Below, one piece after another: positions 1-8,493 of a DNA stretch of 64,000 nucleotides. The stretch is from NCBI RefSeq assembly GCF_026343185.1, contig NZ_JAPEMA010000001.1:496001-560000 (forward strand). Direction: 5' to 3'. A program made the translations under genes and the position numbers. Position 1 is the stretch's first letter. The number at the start of each line of letters is the position of its first letter. The notes below the pieces were generated by a model. The model was not told the DNA's origin. It made no database searches and saw only the letters and a program-made list of their open reading frames with translations. This DNA comes from Streptomyces sp. NBC_00091 (lineage in GTDB: Bacteria; Actinomycetota; Actinomycetes; Streptomycetales; Streptomycetaceae).

Positions 1-1002
1 GCGGACCCGGCCGGAGGTGCGGCCGTGGTACTTCTCGGGCAGCCCGGCGTGGCAGACGACCAGCTTTCCGCCGTCGAGGACGTAGTGGCTGACCAGGCCG
101 GCGATGAACTCCCGTACCTCCTTCACGAACTCCTCGGGCTCGCGGGCGAGCTGCTCGACCGTCTCGGCGAGGCCGTGGGTCTGCTGGACCTTGGAGCCCT
201 TGAGGTAACGGCCGAGCTTGTTCTCGTGGTTCCCGGGCACGCACAGGGCGTTGCCGGACCTGACCATGCCCATCACCCGGCGCAGGACGCCGGGGCTGTC
301 GGGGCCGCGGTCGACGAGGTCGCCGACGAAGACCGCGGTGCGGCCGGCGGGGTGGACGCCGTCCTCGTAGCCGAGCTTGGCGAGCAGGGTCTCCAGCTCG
401 GAGGAACAGCCGTGGATGTCGCCGATGATGTCGAAGGGGCCGGTGAGGTGGGTGAGGTCGTTGAAGCGCTTCTCCAGCACCACCTCGGCGGATTCCGCCT
501 CCTCCACCGTGCGCAGGACGTGCACCTTGCGGAAGCCCTCGCGCTCCAGGCCGCGCAGCGAGCGGCGCAGTTCGGAGCGGTGGCGCTGGATGACCCGGCG
601 CGGCAGGCCGGCCCGGTCGGGGCGGGCGGCGTTGCGCTCGGCGCAGACCGCCTCGGGCATGTCGAGGACGATCGCGATGGGCAGCACGTCGTGTTCGCGG
701 GCCAGTGCGACGAGCTCGCGGCGGGACTGCGGCTGGACGCTGGTGGCGTCCACGACGGTGAGGCGTCCGGCGGCGAGCCGCTTGCCGGCGATGTAGTGGA
801 GCACCTCGAAGGCGTCCTTGCTGGCGCCCTGGTCGTTCTCGTCGTCGGCGACCAGGCCCCGGCAGTAGTCGGAGGAGAGGATCTCGGTGGGCTTGAAGTG
901 CTTGCGGGCGAAGGTGGACTTGCCCGATCCGGTCGCCCCGACGAGGACGACGAGGGACAGGTCGGTGACGGGAAGTACGCGGTGGGTGGTGGGGGTGGTC
1001 AT
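1..1002 (-). CDS. pnkp: Polynucleotide kinase-phosphatase Pnkp, 3' part cut by window edge
   Basis: Bacterial Pnkp heals broken RNA ends: it phosphorylates 5'-OH, removes 2',3'-cyclic phosphate or 3'-phosphate, and carries a ligase-like adenylyltransferase domain. The reading frame starts at the ATG at 1002 and runs off the window after about 334 residues. The N-terminal kinase has a P-loop, VGATGSGKST, near residues 21-30. The calcineurin-like phosphatase follows with GDIHG, GDLVDRGPDS and GNHENK, the metal-binding motifs of the family. The C-terminal adenylyltransferase domain would lie outside the window and was not seen. The start codon overlaps the hen1 stop by 4 bp (ATGA), so the two are translationally coupled. 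This order and partnership is the known bacterial RNA-repair pair. The call is firm; whether the gene is intact cannot be judged. Confidence 0.93.
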   Translation of the reverse strand, partial: MTTPTTHRVLPVTDLSLVVLVGATGSGKSTFARKHFKPTEILSSDYCRGLVADDENDQGASKDAFEVLHYIAGKRLAAGRLTVVDATSVQPQSRRELVALAREHDVLPIAIVLDMPEAVCAERNAARPDRAGLPRRVIQRHRSELRRSLRGLEREGFRKVHVLRTVEEAESAEVVLEKRFNDLTHLTGPFDIIGDIHGCSSELETLLAKLGYEDGVHPAGRTAVFVGDLVDRGPDSPGVLRRVMGMVRSGNALCVPGNHENKLGRYLKGSKVQQTHGLAETVEQLAREPEEFVKEVREFIAGLVSHYVLDGGKLVVCHAGLPEKYHGRTSGRVR

Positions 1003-2492
1003 GCTGCCTCGCCCTCCTTCGGGCTCTCGGTGCGGACGGTGAAGACGGCCATCTGGGTCGGCGGTCCGACCTCGGGGTCGTCGTCGCCGACGGGCTCGTA
1101 CGCGACGGTGTACCCGTGCCGGCCGGCGACCTTGTCGGCCCAGGCGCGGAACTCCTCGCGGGTCCACTCGAAGCGGTGGTCGCGGTGGCGGACGTGTCCG
1201 GCGGGCAGGGACTCCCAGCGGACGTTGTACTCGACGTTCGGGGTGGTCACGAGGACCGTGCGGGGGCGGGCCGCGGCGAAGACGGCGTACTCCAGCGCGG
1301 GCAGCCTGGGCAGGTCCAGGTGCTCGATCACCTCGCTGAGCACGGCCGCGTCGTAGCCGGCCAGCCGCTTGTCGGTGTAGGCCAGCGAGCCCTGGAACAG
1401 CCGGACGCGGGAACTCTGGCGCTCCCCCATCCGCTCCAGCCGCAGCCGCCTGGCGGCCGTGGTCAGAGCCCGCACCGACACGTCGACGCCGACGATCTCG
1501 GTGTACGCCGGGTCCTTCAGCAGGGCCTGCACCAGCTGCCCCTCGCCGCAGCCGAGGTCGAGCACCCGCTGGGCACCGGCCTCGCGCAGCGCGGCGAGGA
1601 TCGCCTCCCGCCGGCGCACCACGAGCGGCACGGACCGCTCGGGGGCGTCGGAGATCTCACCGGGGCTCTCGCCGGGGGTCTCGCCGACGGCGTTGTCGAG
1701 CTCCTCGGCCTCGCTTCCGTCCACCTGGGCCAGTCGGGCCAGCTCCAGGCGCTCCATGGCGTCCTGGGTGAGCCGCTTGCGCCGGGCCAGGTAGCGGGCG
1801 GTGATCAGCCCGTGCTCGGGGTGCGCCGCCAGCCACCCGTCTCCGGCGCGCAGCAGCTTGTCGACCTCGTCGGGGGCGATCCAGTAGTGCTTGGCGTCGT
1901 CGAGCACGGGCAGTAGTACGTACAACTGTCGCAGGGCGTCGTCCAGCTTCAGCTCGCCCTCCAGGACCAGCCGTACGTACCGGCTGTCGCCCCACTCCGG
2001 GAACCGCTCGTCCAGTACGACGGGCTCGGTCTCCACGGAGTCCCAGCCCAGCGGGCCGAAGAGGCGGCGCACCAGGTCCGCGCCGCCCCGGGCGGGCAGC
2101 GCCGGGATCTCGATCCGCAGCGGGCGCGACTGCCCGGGCAGTTCGGGCCGGGCGGCGCACTGGCCCTTGAGGGCGGTACGGAACACCCCGCTGAGCGCGA
2201 CGGCGAGCAGCGAGGAGGCCGCGTACGGGCGGTCGTTGACGTACTGCGCGAGCGTGGCGTCGGGCGCCGCGCCCCGGCCCTTGCCCTGTCCGCGCCGCAC
2301 GAGCGCGACGGGATCCACCTCCAGCAGCAGGGCCGCCGTGCACCGCTCGGCCGTGGCCTCGGGGTAGAAGACGTGGGCGGTGCCGTGGGAGGTGGAGAAC
2401 GCCTGCGCCTTCCCGGGATGCTTGTGCAGCAGGAAGCCCAGGTCGGTGGCGGGTCGTTCGGGGATGCCGGTGGTGGAGATCGTCAGGAACAC
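999..2492 (-). CDS. hen1: 3'-terminal RNA ribose 2'-O-methyltransferase Hen1
   Basis: Hen1 methylates the 2'-OH of the 3'-terminal ribose at an RNA break before Pnkp seals it, so the repaired RNA resists re-cleavage by the same ribotoxin. The protein has 497 residues, normal for bacterial Hen1. The N-terminal half is the bacterial-specific region that helps activate Pnkp ligation. The C-terminal half is the methyltransferase, with SAM motif VLDLGCGEGQL near residue 310. It is followed by the metal-site region EVIEHLD and the downstream HVRHRDHRFEWTREEF segment, which supply the Glu and His ligands known for the family. It is the first gene of a two-gene minus-strand operon with pnkp. The gap to the upstream mmuM-like gene is 91 bp, so it may have its own promoter. 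Confidence 0.95.
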   Translation of the reverse strand: MFLTISTTGIPERPATDLGFLLHKHPGKAQAFSTSHGTAHVFYPEATAERCTAALLLEVDPVALVRRGQGKGRGAAPDATLAQYVNDRPYAASSLLAVALSGVFRTALKGQCAARPELPGQSRPLRIEIPALPARGGADLVRRLFGPLGWDSVETEPVVLDERFPEWGDSRYVRLVLEGELKLDDALRQLYVLLPVLDDAKHYWIAPDEVDKLLRAGDGWLAAHPEHGLITARYLARRKRLTQDAMERLELARLAQVDGSEAEELDNAVGETPGESPGEISDAPERSVPLVVRRREAILAALREAGAQRVLDLGCGEGQLVQALLKDPAYTEIVGVDVSVRALTTAARRLRLERMGERQSSRVRLFQGSLAYTDKRLAGYDAAVLSEVIEHLDLPRLPALEYAVFAAARPRTVLVTTPNVEYNVRWESLPAGHVRHRDHRFEWTREEFRAWADKVAGRHGYTVAYEPVGDDDPEVGPPTQMAVFTVRTESPKEGEAA

Positions 2493-2583
2493 ACGGCCGA
2501 TTCTCGACCAGGGGTGGCCCCCGGCGCCCCTGGATTTTCGCCCCGGGGCCCAGGCCCCGGCCCCCGCCCCCCGGTCCCCGTGG

Positions 2584-3450
2584 TCAGGCCAGGCGTGAGC
2601 GCAGGGCCGTGATCTGGTCCGGGCCGATGCGGCAGCAGCCGCCGATGAGGCGGGCGCCGGCCGAGCGCCAGGCGGGAACGGGCCAGGGGGCGGGGGTGGC
2701 GGGGGCGTTCCAGGTCCCGGTGGCCGCGTCCCAGACGGAGCCGTCGTTGGGGTAGGCCACCAGCGGCTTGGCGGTGACGCGGGCGGCGGCCTCCAGGGCG
2801 GGCAGCACGTCGGCGGGGTCGCAGCAGTTGACGCCGACCGCGATCACCTCGGGGGCGGCGGCCGCCAGGGCGAAGGCCTCGGCGAGGGGCTGGCCGGCCC
2901 GGGTACGGCCGCCCGCGACCGTGTAGCTGAGCCAGGCGCGCGCCCCCGTCCCGGCCAGGACCCGCAGCAGGGCCTCGGCCTCGTCGGTGTCCGGGACGGT
3001 CTCCAGGGCCAGGACGTCCGGGCCCGACGCCAGCAGCGCCCCGATCCGGGGCCGGTGGAAGCCGGCCAGCTCCGCCACGGTGAGCCCGTACCGGCCGCGG
3101 TACTCGGAGCCGTCCGCCAGGACCGCCCCGTACGGGCCCACCGAGGCGGCCACCCAGACGGGGTGCGCGGCGGCCCGCGCCGCCCGGGCGGCCACCCGCA
3201 CGCCGCGCTCCAGCAGGACGGGGTCGTCGCCGATCTGGTAGCTCGCGGTGATCAGCACCTCGGCGCCGGCCCGGACGTACGCCCCGTGGGCGGCTTCCAC
3301 CTGGTCGGGGCGCTCGGCGAGCACCCGGCCCGTCCACAGCCCACCGGACAGGTCGCAGCCCTGGTCGGCGAGCTGGTTGCTGAGCCCGCCGTCCAGGAGT
3401 ACGGCCCTGCGGGCCAGGGCTTCACCGAGCGGGCCGGTCGCACGGGGCAT
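2584..3450 (-). CDS. mmuM: Homocysteine S-methyltransferase
   Basis: This 288-residue protein matches the MmuM/BHMT-like family, which transfers a methyl group from S-methylmethionine (or a related donor) to homocysteine to make methionine in the cytoplasm. The N-terminus has the typical LDGGLSNQL strand. The zinc ligands are visible as the Cys pair in GVNCCDP and the C-terminal GGCCRIGPDQI. The length agrees with the family norm of about 300 residues. It lies 13 bp downstream of the LLM oxidoreductase gene on the same strand and is probably co-transcribed with it, although the two have no obvious metabolic link. The methyl donor cannot be read from sequence. Confidence 0.9.
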   Translation of the reverse strand: MPRATGPLGEALARRAVLLDGGLSNQLADQGCDLSGGLWTGRVLAERPDQVEAAHGAYVRAGAEVLITASYQIGDDPVLLERGVRVAARAARAAAHPVWVAASVGPYGAVLADGSEYRGRYGLTVAELAGFHRPRIGALLASGPDVLALETVPDTDEAEALLRVLAGTGARAWLSYTVAGGRTRAGQPLAEAFALAAAAPEVIAVGVNCCDPADVLPALEAAARVTAKPLVAYPNDGSVWDAATGTWNAPATPAPWPVPAWRSAGARLIGGCCRIGPDQITALRSRLA

Positions 3451-3463
3451 GTCCTCCCGCCCC

Positions 3464-4387
3464 CTAACCGAGCTGGGACAGCACCCGGGCGGAGATCAGC
3501 TCCATGTGGTCCAGGTCGTCGAGGTCCAGGAGCTGGAGGTAGACGCGCGAGGAACCGATGGCCGCGTAGGTGCCGAGCTTCTCGACCACCTCGTCCGGGG
3601 AGCCGGCCAGGCCGTTGGCCTTCAGCTCGTCCACCTCGCGGCCGATGGCGGCGGCGCGGCGGGCGACCTCGGCGTCGTCCTTGCCCACGCACACCACCAA
3701 GGCGTTGGAGTAGACCAGTTCCTCCGCCTTGCGGCCCGCGTCGGCGGCGGCCGCCTTGACCCGGGCGAACTGCCGCCGGCTGTCCTCGACCGAGGCGAAC
3801 GGCATGTTGAACTCGTCCGCGTACCGGGCGGCGAGGCGCGGGGTGCGCCGCGCGCCGTGGCCGCCGATGAGCACGGGCACCTTGGCCTGGGCCGGCTTGG
3901 GCAGGGCCGGGGAGTTCTCCACCTGGTAGTGGGTGCCCCGGTAGTCGAAGGTGGCGCCGGGCTCGGTGGCCCACAGGCCGGTGACGATGGCCAGCTGCTC
4001 CTCCAGCCGGGCCATCCGCTCCGCCGGGAAGGGGATCCCGTACGCCTTGTGCTCCTCCTCGAACCAGCCCGCGCCCAGGCCGAGTTCCACCCGGCCGCCG
4101 GACATCTGGTCGACCTGCGCCACCTGGATCGCGAGGACGCCGGGCAGCCGGAAAGTACCGGCCGTCATCAGCGTGCCCAGCCGGATCCGCTTCGTCTCCC
4201 GGGCCAGGCCCGCGAGGGTGATCCACGCGTCGGTGGGACCCGGCAGCCCGTCGCCGGAGCCCATCCGCAGGTAGTGGTCGGAGCGGAAGAACGCTCCGAA
4301 GCGGAGTTCTTCGGCGGCTTTGGCGACGCGGAGCAGAGTGTCGTATGTCGCGCCCTGCTGGGGTTCAGTGAAGATCCGAAGTTCCAT
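3464..4387 (-). CDS. LLM-class F420-dependent oxidoreductase
   Basis: The 307-residue product is a luciferase-like TIM-barrel oxidoreductase. It starts MELRIFTEPQ and contains GTLMTAGTFRLPGVLAIQVAQVD, GRVELGLGAGWFEEEH and, later, VLIGGHGARRTPRLAARYADEFN, which are the characteristic segments of the F420-using branch in actinomycetes. The substrate is unknown. The cofactor assignment (F420 and not FMN) is inferred from overall resemblance to actinobacterial TIGR-type F420 proteins. The start ATG at 4387 faces a divergent DinB-like gene across about 150 bp that must contain both promoters. It is followed closely by the homocysteine methyltransferase gene. Confidence 0.85.
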   Translation of the reverse strand: MELRIFTEPQQGATYDTLLRVAKAAEELRFGAFFRSDHYLRMGSGDGLPGPTDAWITLAGLARETKRIRLGTLMTAGTFRLPGVLAIQVAQVDQMSGGRVELGLGAGWFEEEHKAYGIPFPAERMARLEEQLAIVTGLWATEPGATFDYRGTHYQVENSPALPKPAQAKVPVLIGGHGARRTPRLAARYADEFNMPFASVEDSRRQFARVKAAAADAGRKAEELVYSNALVVCVGKDDAEVARRAAAIGREVDELKANGLAGSPDEVVEKLGTYAAIGSSRVYLQLLDLDDLDHMELISARVLSQLG

Positions 4388-4536
4388 ACCTCCATACTGC
4401 CGGTCCGGCGCGCAGCCGCCGTGATCTTGCTGGTACGGAAGAGCGACAACGGACGCGGGACCGGCCGCCCGGCAGGGGGCGGGCCCGTCGTTAAATGCCT
4501 CGACATCGGTCGCGGTGATCGGGGACGCTTCGTGCG

Positions 4537-5043
4537 ATGACCAGAATCGACGACACGCCGCCCGCGTGGGACGAGCGCACCCAGCTCACCACGTTTCTCG
4601 ACTACACACGTGACACCGCCCGCACCAAGTGCGACGGCGTCTCCGCGGAGAACGCCCGCAAGGCGCTCCTGCCGGGCTCACCGCTGATGACCATGAGCGG
4701 ATTGATCAACCACCTCCGCTGGGTCGAGTACTACTGGTTCCAGGTGGTCTTCCTCGGCGAGGAAGACCAGGGCCCCTGGACCGAGGAGGACCCCGACCGC
4801 GAGATGCGCATCGCCGTCGACTTCCCGCTCACGCGGTTGCTCGACGAATACGCGGAACAGAGCGCCCGCTACCGCGAACTGGTCGCCGGGAACAGCCTGG
4901 ACACCCAGGCCAAGGGAGCCCACCGCGACGGTCTCCATGTCGACCTGCGCTGGATCCTCCTTCACCTCACCGAGGAGACGGCCCGCCACAACGGCCACCT
5001 GGACATCCTGCGCGAGATGCTCGACGGCCAGACCGGCAACTAG
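4537..5043 (+). CDS. DinB/DUF664 family protein
   Basis: This 168-residue protein resembles the DUF664 branch of the DinB-like four-helix-bundle superfamily common in Streptomyces. The first helix region (TTFLDYTRDTARTKCDGV) is followed by a conserved block, MSGLINHLRWVEYYWFQ, and near the C-terminus LRWILLHLTEETARHNGHLDIL. These His positions match the three metal-ligand histidines of the fold. Members include thiol-dependent S-transferases such as mycothiol enzymes, but most are uncharacterised, so no substrate is assigned. It is transcribed divergently from the LLM oxidoreductase and appears monocistronic. The ATG at 4537 fits the family N-terminus. Confidence 0.85.
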   Translation: MTRIDDTPPAWDERTQLTTFLDYTRDTARTKCDGVSAENARKALLPGSPLMTMSGLINHLRWVEYYWFQVVFLGEEDQGPWTEEDPDREMRIAVDFPLTRLLDEYAEQSARYRELVAGNSLDTQAKGAHRDGLHVDLRWILLHLTEETARHNGHLDILREMLDGQTGN

Positions 5044-5299
5044 ATCCGGCGGAGATCCACGCACCCCATCCTGCCGTTCCCGCCGGTTCGCGGCGTTCGG
5101 CCAACGGTGGTCGGTATCGCTGGGAACGGTGAATCTCCGTCAACCGGAAGGTCCACCCGACGCCCCGCCAGTGACCAGGGAGGATGGGGATCGTTTCCTC
5201 CGACGGAGCCGGACCGCCCGGCCCGCGCGCCGGCGGACCGTCGCCGGTGCGTCCACCGCCCCCTTCCGCACCGGAAGGGCCAGGGCCGAGGAGGCCGCC

Positions 5300-5569
5300 A
5301 TGTCCCACGAGTCCGTGCCAGAGCATCCCGGACAGACCGGACAGGCAGCACACGACCATGCACGCCAGGAGTCCGCGGTACCCGCCCAGGGCGGCGCGCC
5401 GAAGGGCCTGCTGCAGCAGATGGAAGAGCTGATGGCGGCGCTGAACGCCGACCTGTCGCAGCTCGACGCAGACCTCCAGCACTCCGCGGACCGCACTCCC
5501 CCGGCCACGCCGGGCGCGCCGGGCGGCCGTACGTACGAGGGTGAGCGCCACTCCGACCGGTCCTTCTGA
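5300..5569 (+). CDS. Small hydrophilic hypothetical protein (89 aa)
   Basis: The frame starting MSHESVPEHPGQ at 5300 has a strong Shine-Dalgarno (GAGGAGG) about six bases upstream, which selects this ATG within a longer open frame. The product is very polar. It has a disordered His/Gln/Ala-rich N-terminus, one predicted amphipathic or coiled segment (LLQQMEELMAALNADLSQLD) and a disordered Pro/Arg tail. There is no signal peptide or membrane segment. I do not recognise a family. A short helix between disordered ends recalls Pup-like tags, but the C-terminal GGE/GGQ of Pup is absent. It ends just before a hairpin terminator shared with the convergent gene. Confidence 0.65.
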   Translation: MSHESVPEHPGQTGQAAHDHARQESAVPAQGGAPKGLLQQMEELMAALNADLSQLDADLQHSADRTPPATPGAPGGRTYEGERHSDRSF

Positions 5570-5577
5570 CCGTGCGC

Positions 5578-5603
5578 GGGTCCCGTCGTGCGCGGCGGGA
5601 CCC
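5578..5603. terminator. Bidirectional hairpin terminator
   Basis: An 11-bp stem (GGGTCCCGTCG with CGGCGGGACCC, one G-U pair) closes a TGCG loop. It lies between the stop codons of the convergent genes ending at 5569 and 5605. There is no U-tract, as usual for Streptomyces. Confidence 0.7.
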
Positions 5604-5604
5604 C

Positions 5605-6090
5605 TCAGACCACCCCCGAGGCCGACCCCCGCTCCCGTACCGCCATGCGGCGCAGCAGGGCCCGCACCCGGTCGCTGGACTCGTCCGCCGCGTCGATCGA
5701 CTCTATGCACTGCCAGTACAGGCTCTCGTCGTCCGTGGCGCAGGCCACTCCGACGAGCGCTATGCCGACCTCGCCGAGCAGCGCCTGGAGCCCGAGCAGC
5801 GCCTGCCGCGCATCGGCCACCTCGGTCAGCTGCGCCGCCCTCGGCGGCTGTTCGGGCGGTCTGCCCTCACCGCGCAGGGCCGCCCGGTCGATGGCCCCGC
5901 AGCCTCTGCCTCCCGCTTCCCCCAGTCCCCGTGCCTCCGCTCTCAGCTCCGGCGGCCCGGTGACCGCCAGCCAGCTCCCCACGCCCTGCGCGAGCGCCTG
6001 GGCCTGCCAGGCCTCGCCCACGATGTCCCACGCAGCCCCGCTCTGTGCCAGCGCGTGCCGGCCGGCCGCGATGAGCCGTACCGCATCCAT
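5605..6090 (-). CDS. DUF6099-like hypothetical protein
   Basis: This 161-residue protein begins MDAVRLIAAGRHALAQS and continues with WQAQALAQGVGSWLA and GPPELRAEARGL. From memory this resembles the Streptomyces-restricted family DUF6099, which has no known function. It is mostly alpha-helical and Ala/Leu-rich, with a conserved acidic helix (DDESLYWQCIESIDAADE) near the C-terminus. It has no signal peptide or transmembrane stretch. The ATG at 6090 is followed by the motif expected at the family N-terminus. It is convergent with the small gene at 5300 and separated by about 120 bp from the pyrophosphohydrolase gene upstream. The family name is the less certain part of this call. Confidence 0.7.
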   Translation of the reverse strand: MDAVRLIAAGRHALAQSGAAWDIVGEAWQAQALAQGVGSWLAVTGPPELRAEARGLGEAGGRGCGAIDRAALRGEGRPPEQPPRAAQLTEVADARQALLGLQALLGEVGIALVGVACATDDESLYWQCIESIDAADESSDRVRALLRRMAVRERGSASGVV

Positions 6091-6212
6091 ATGCCGTCCC
6101 CCGTCCGCACGACATCCCGCCGTTTTCCACTACCCAGAGTGAAGGCAACGAGCCAGTAAAGCCAGGGGTATTCGGAAATCTGTGGACACAAACATGGTTG
6201 TGGACGACGCCA

Positions 6213-6602
6213 TCACTCCGAAGAGTGACGATCTGGTGTCGAAGTACCGGTTACCGGGAAGCGGCGCTCGTTCCTCTCGATCTTCGCGGCCAGCGCATCC
6301 AGCACATCCACCCCGAGAACCTCACAGAACTGCAGCAGATACGCCATGACGTCGGCGACCTCGTCGGTCACCCGGTGTGCGCTTTCCGGCTTCTCCATGA
6401 CCGCCGCCGACTGTTCCGGCGTCAGCCACTGGAAGATCTCGACCAGTTCGGAGGCCTCCACGCTCAGGGCCACGGCCAGGTTCTTGGGCGTGTGGTACGG
6501 GGCCCAGTCCCGGGCGGCCGCGAAATCGGCCAGCCGGCGCTGGAGTTGGTACAGCCGTTCTGCGTGCGGGTGTTCGGGCCCGTCGTCCGTGGGAACGCTC
6601 AT
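6213..6602 (-). CDS. MazG-like nucleotide pyrophosphohydrolase
   Basis: This 129-residue protein belongs to the small all-alpha NTP pyrophosphohydrolase group (MazG/RS21-C6 type), which hydrolyses non-canonical or damaged (d)NTPs to monophosphates. The Mg-binding helices are visible: LAVALSVEASELVEIFQW (ExxE type) and TDEVADVMAYLLQFCEVLGVD (E/DxxD type). The length matches single-domain members. The ATG at 6602 overlaps the stop of the upstream ATPase gene by 4 bp (ATGA), so it is coupled to it and probably stoichiometrically co-expressed. The coupling raises the possibility of a joint nucleotide-sanitation or defence role, but that is inference only. Confidence 0.9.
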   Translation of the reverse strand: MSVPTDDGPEHPHAERLYQLQRRLADFAAARDWAPYHTPKNLAVALSVEASELVEIFQWLTPEQSAAVMEKPESAHRVTDEVADVMAYLLQFCEVLGVDVLDALAAKIERNERRFPVTGTSTPDRHSSE

Positions 6603-7933
6603 GGGGACAGGTCTACCACTGAGACGCCGGGGAGCCCCCGTCCGGTTCCCGCGGTGTCCTCGCCGACCGCCGCCACCAGCCGGATGTGGCCGCGTGCGCC
6701 GGAGAGCAGCGCCAGGCGCAGCAGTTCGGCGCCCTGGCGCCGGTCCAGGCTGCGGTCGAGGCCGTCGGCGAGGACGGTCAGCGCCTGCCGGGCGGAGAGC
6801 AGTTCGGCGGCCGGGTCCACGGCGAGCACCCCGGGTCCGGTGAGCAGGGCGAGGGCCAGCGCCAGGAAGCGCAGCTCGCCCGCGCCGAGCCGGGCCAGGT
6901 CGGTGGCGGGGCGGCCGGGGCCGCGGTCGAGCACGGCGGTCACGGGCCCGGCACCGTCGGCGGGGGCCCGCAGCCCCAGCCCCGCCACCGGGCCGGCGCA
7001 CCCGGTCCGCGCCGCCTCGGCCAGCAGCGCGTGGCGGGTGCCGCACTCGTGCCGGGTCCGGCGCAGTACGTCGGCCAGGTTGGCGCAGTCGACCCGCAGC
7101 CGGCCCTCCCCGGGCGGGACGGGCGCCCGCATCCGGTCGGGGCGGGGGTCGCAGGGGAACACCGAGCGCAGCGCGACCACCACCTGCTCGGCGGCGGCCA
7201 GCACCCGGCGCTGTCCGGCCGTGGCCCCGGCGACGCGCAGCGGCAGCAGGGCGGTGCCGAGCCGGTCGTCGGGCAGCGCGGCGCGGGTGACGCCGATGGT
7301 GCCGCCGGTGAACCAGGCGGCTTCGACGGAGCGCCGGCGCGGGTCGCGCAGGGCGGTGCTCAGCAGGATCTGGCCGTCCTGGGAGAGCCGTTCGCCGGCG
7401 ATGCGCAGCCCGGGCTCGGCCTGCACGGCGAGGTCGAGGCGGACGGGGCCGGCCGGGCCGTCGACGGTGCAGCCGATGCGGAAGCCGCGCCGCCCGTCGC
7501 GGTCGGGGGCGGCCCGGTCGGGCACCCGGGCCAGGGGGTCGGGAAAGACCTCGTGCAGGGTGGCTCCGGAGGCGAGCCGGGCCAGGGCCCCGTAGGCGTC
7601 CAGGGCCTGGGACTTGCCGCTGCCGCTGGGGCCGGCGAAGAGGGTGACGGGGCCGAGCGCGAAGGACGCCGCCCGGTGCGCCCCGAAGGCGGACAGCCGC
7701 AGTTCGGTGACGGCGGGCCGGGGCGGACCGGCCCCGGCGGGGTCGGCCCCGGCAGGGTTGGCCCCGGCGGGGTCGGCCCGCGGAGCGGGATCTGCGGCGG
7801 CACGGGGCTGCGTACCAGCGGCGGGGTCGGCGGCCCCGCGTAACGGGGTGCCGACGGAAGTATCGGCGCACGGCGGTGTACCGGTCGGGGCGGCGGGTGC
7901 GCCGGGCCCCGCCGTGTCCAGGGTGGCGTCCAT
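6599..7933 (-). CDS. AAA-family (RecF/SMC-like) ATPase
   Basis: The 444-residue protein has a roughly 75-residue N-terminal tail made of repeating Ala/Asp/Pro blocks (PAGANPAGADPAG). A compact ABC-like ATPase of the AAA_21/RecF type follows, starting VTELRLSAFGAHRAASFALG with Walker A GPSGSGKS near residue 100. Late in the protein LGAGELRFLALALALLTGPGVLAVD supplies the signature and Walker B segment. The central region lacks a recognisable long coiled coil. It sits upstream of, and overlaps by 4 bp, the MazG-like gene. The function is unknown; related proteins are often paired with nuclease or toxin partners, and none was found here except the pyrophosphohydrolase. The low-complexity tail makes the exact start uncertain. 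Confidence 0.75.
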   Translation of the reverse strand: MDATLDTAGPGAPAAPTGTPPCADTSVGTPLRGAADPAAGTQPRAAADPAPRADPAGANPAGADPAGAGPPRPAVTELRLSAFGAHRAASFALGPVTLFAGPSGSGKSQALDAYGALARLASGATLHEVFPDPLARVPDRAAPDRDGRRGFRIGCTVDGPAGPVRLDLAVQAEPGLRIAGERLSQDGQILLSTALRDPRRRSVEAAWFTGGTIGVTRAALPDDRLGTALLPLRVAGATAGQRRVLAAAEQVVVALRSVFPCDPRPDRMRAPVPPGEGRLRVDCANLADVLRRTRHECGTRHALLAEAARTGCAGPVAGLGLRAPADGAGPVTAVLDRGPGRPATDLARLGAGELRFLALALALLTGPGVLAVDPAAELLSARQALTVLADGLDRSLDRRQGAELLRLALLSGARGHIRLVAAVGEDTAGTGRGLPGVSVVDLSP

Positions 7934-7999
7934 GGCCGGACGGTACGGTCCGCCGGGCCGCCCGGGGGCCCGCCGAACCGTTCACTCGCCCCGACCTTC

Positions 8000-8395
8000 C
8001 TACGATCGGGGGACGGCAGCCGCCGCGATCCCCTCGACCTCGGTCCCGACCGGCGCCAGCAGGAAGACGTTGCGGTCGACCCGGTGCATCCCGCTGCCCA
8101 GGCCGAAGACCACGCCGCTGCTGAAGTCGAGGATCCGCTTGGCCACTTCGCTGTCGGCGCCGGTGAGGTCCAGCAGCACGGGGATCTGTGCGATCAGATA
8201 CTCCGCCACCTCCCGCGCGTCGGCGAAGATCTGAACCCGGATCACCACGAAGCGCCGCTGTTCCGCCGCGACCGCCCCGGGGGCCTTGGGGATGGTGCGG
8301 TGGTCCACCCGGGAGGGCCATTCGTTGCGACTGCGCAGGGGTACCACCTGCGCGAGTCCCTCCCACTGTTCGTCGGTGACGTCGTACCTGCTCAC
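8000..8395 (-). CDS. SepF-family cell-division protein
   Basis: This 131-residue protein has the SepF core (DUF552): FVVIRVQIFADAREVAEYLIAQ, then PVLLDLTGADSEVAKRILDFSSGVVFGLG and a final strand pair. SepF bridges FtsZ to the membrane. Streptomyces carry one canonical sepF in the division cluster plus SepF-like paralogues, and this gene is away from ftsZ, so it is probably a paralogue. The short N-terminus (MSRYDVTDEQWEGL) lacks an obvious membrane-anchoring amphipathic helix, which fits a paralogue. It is divergent from the TetR gene across about 100 bp. Confidence 0.88.
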   Translation of the reverse strand: MSRYDVTDEQWEGLAQVVPLRSRNEWPSRVDHRTIPKAPGAVAAEQRRFVVIRVQIFADAREVAEYLIAQIPVLLDLTGADSEVAKRILDFSSGVVFGLGSGMHRVDRNVFLLAPVGTEVEGIAAAAVPRS

Positions 8396-8493
8396 CGGGC
8401 CGCCTCGGCCGTGCGCTTCATGTGCATCCCCCCATCCTCTCGTGTTTCACCCGTTCAGCCCAACACCGACACGAAGCACGTAGGGTCGCCGCC

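Noticed and set aside
5300..5569. Prokaryotic ubiquitin-like protein (Pup)
   Set aside because: Size and disorder are similar, but the C-terminal GGE/GGQ and the proteasome gene neighbourhood are missing.
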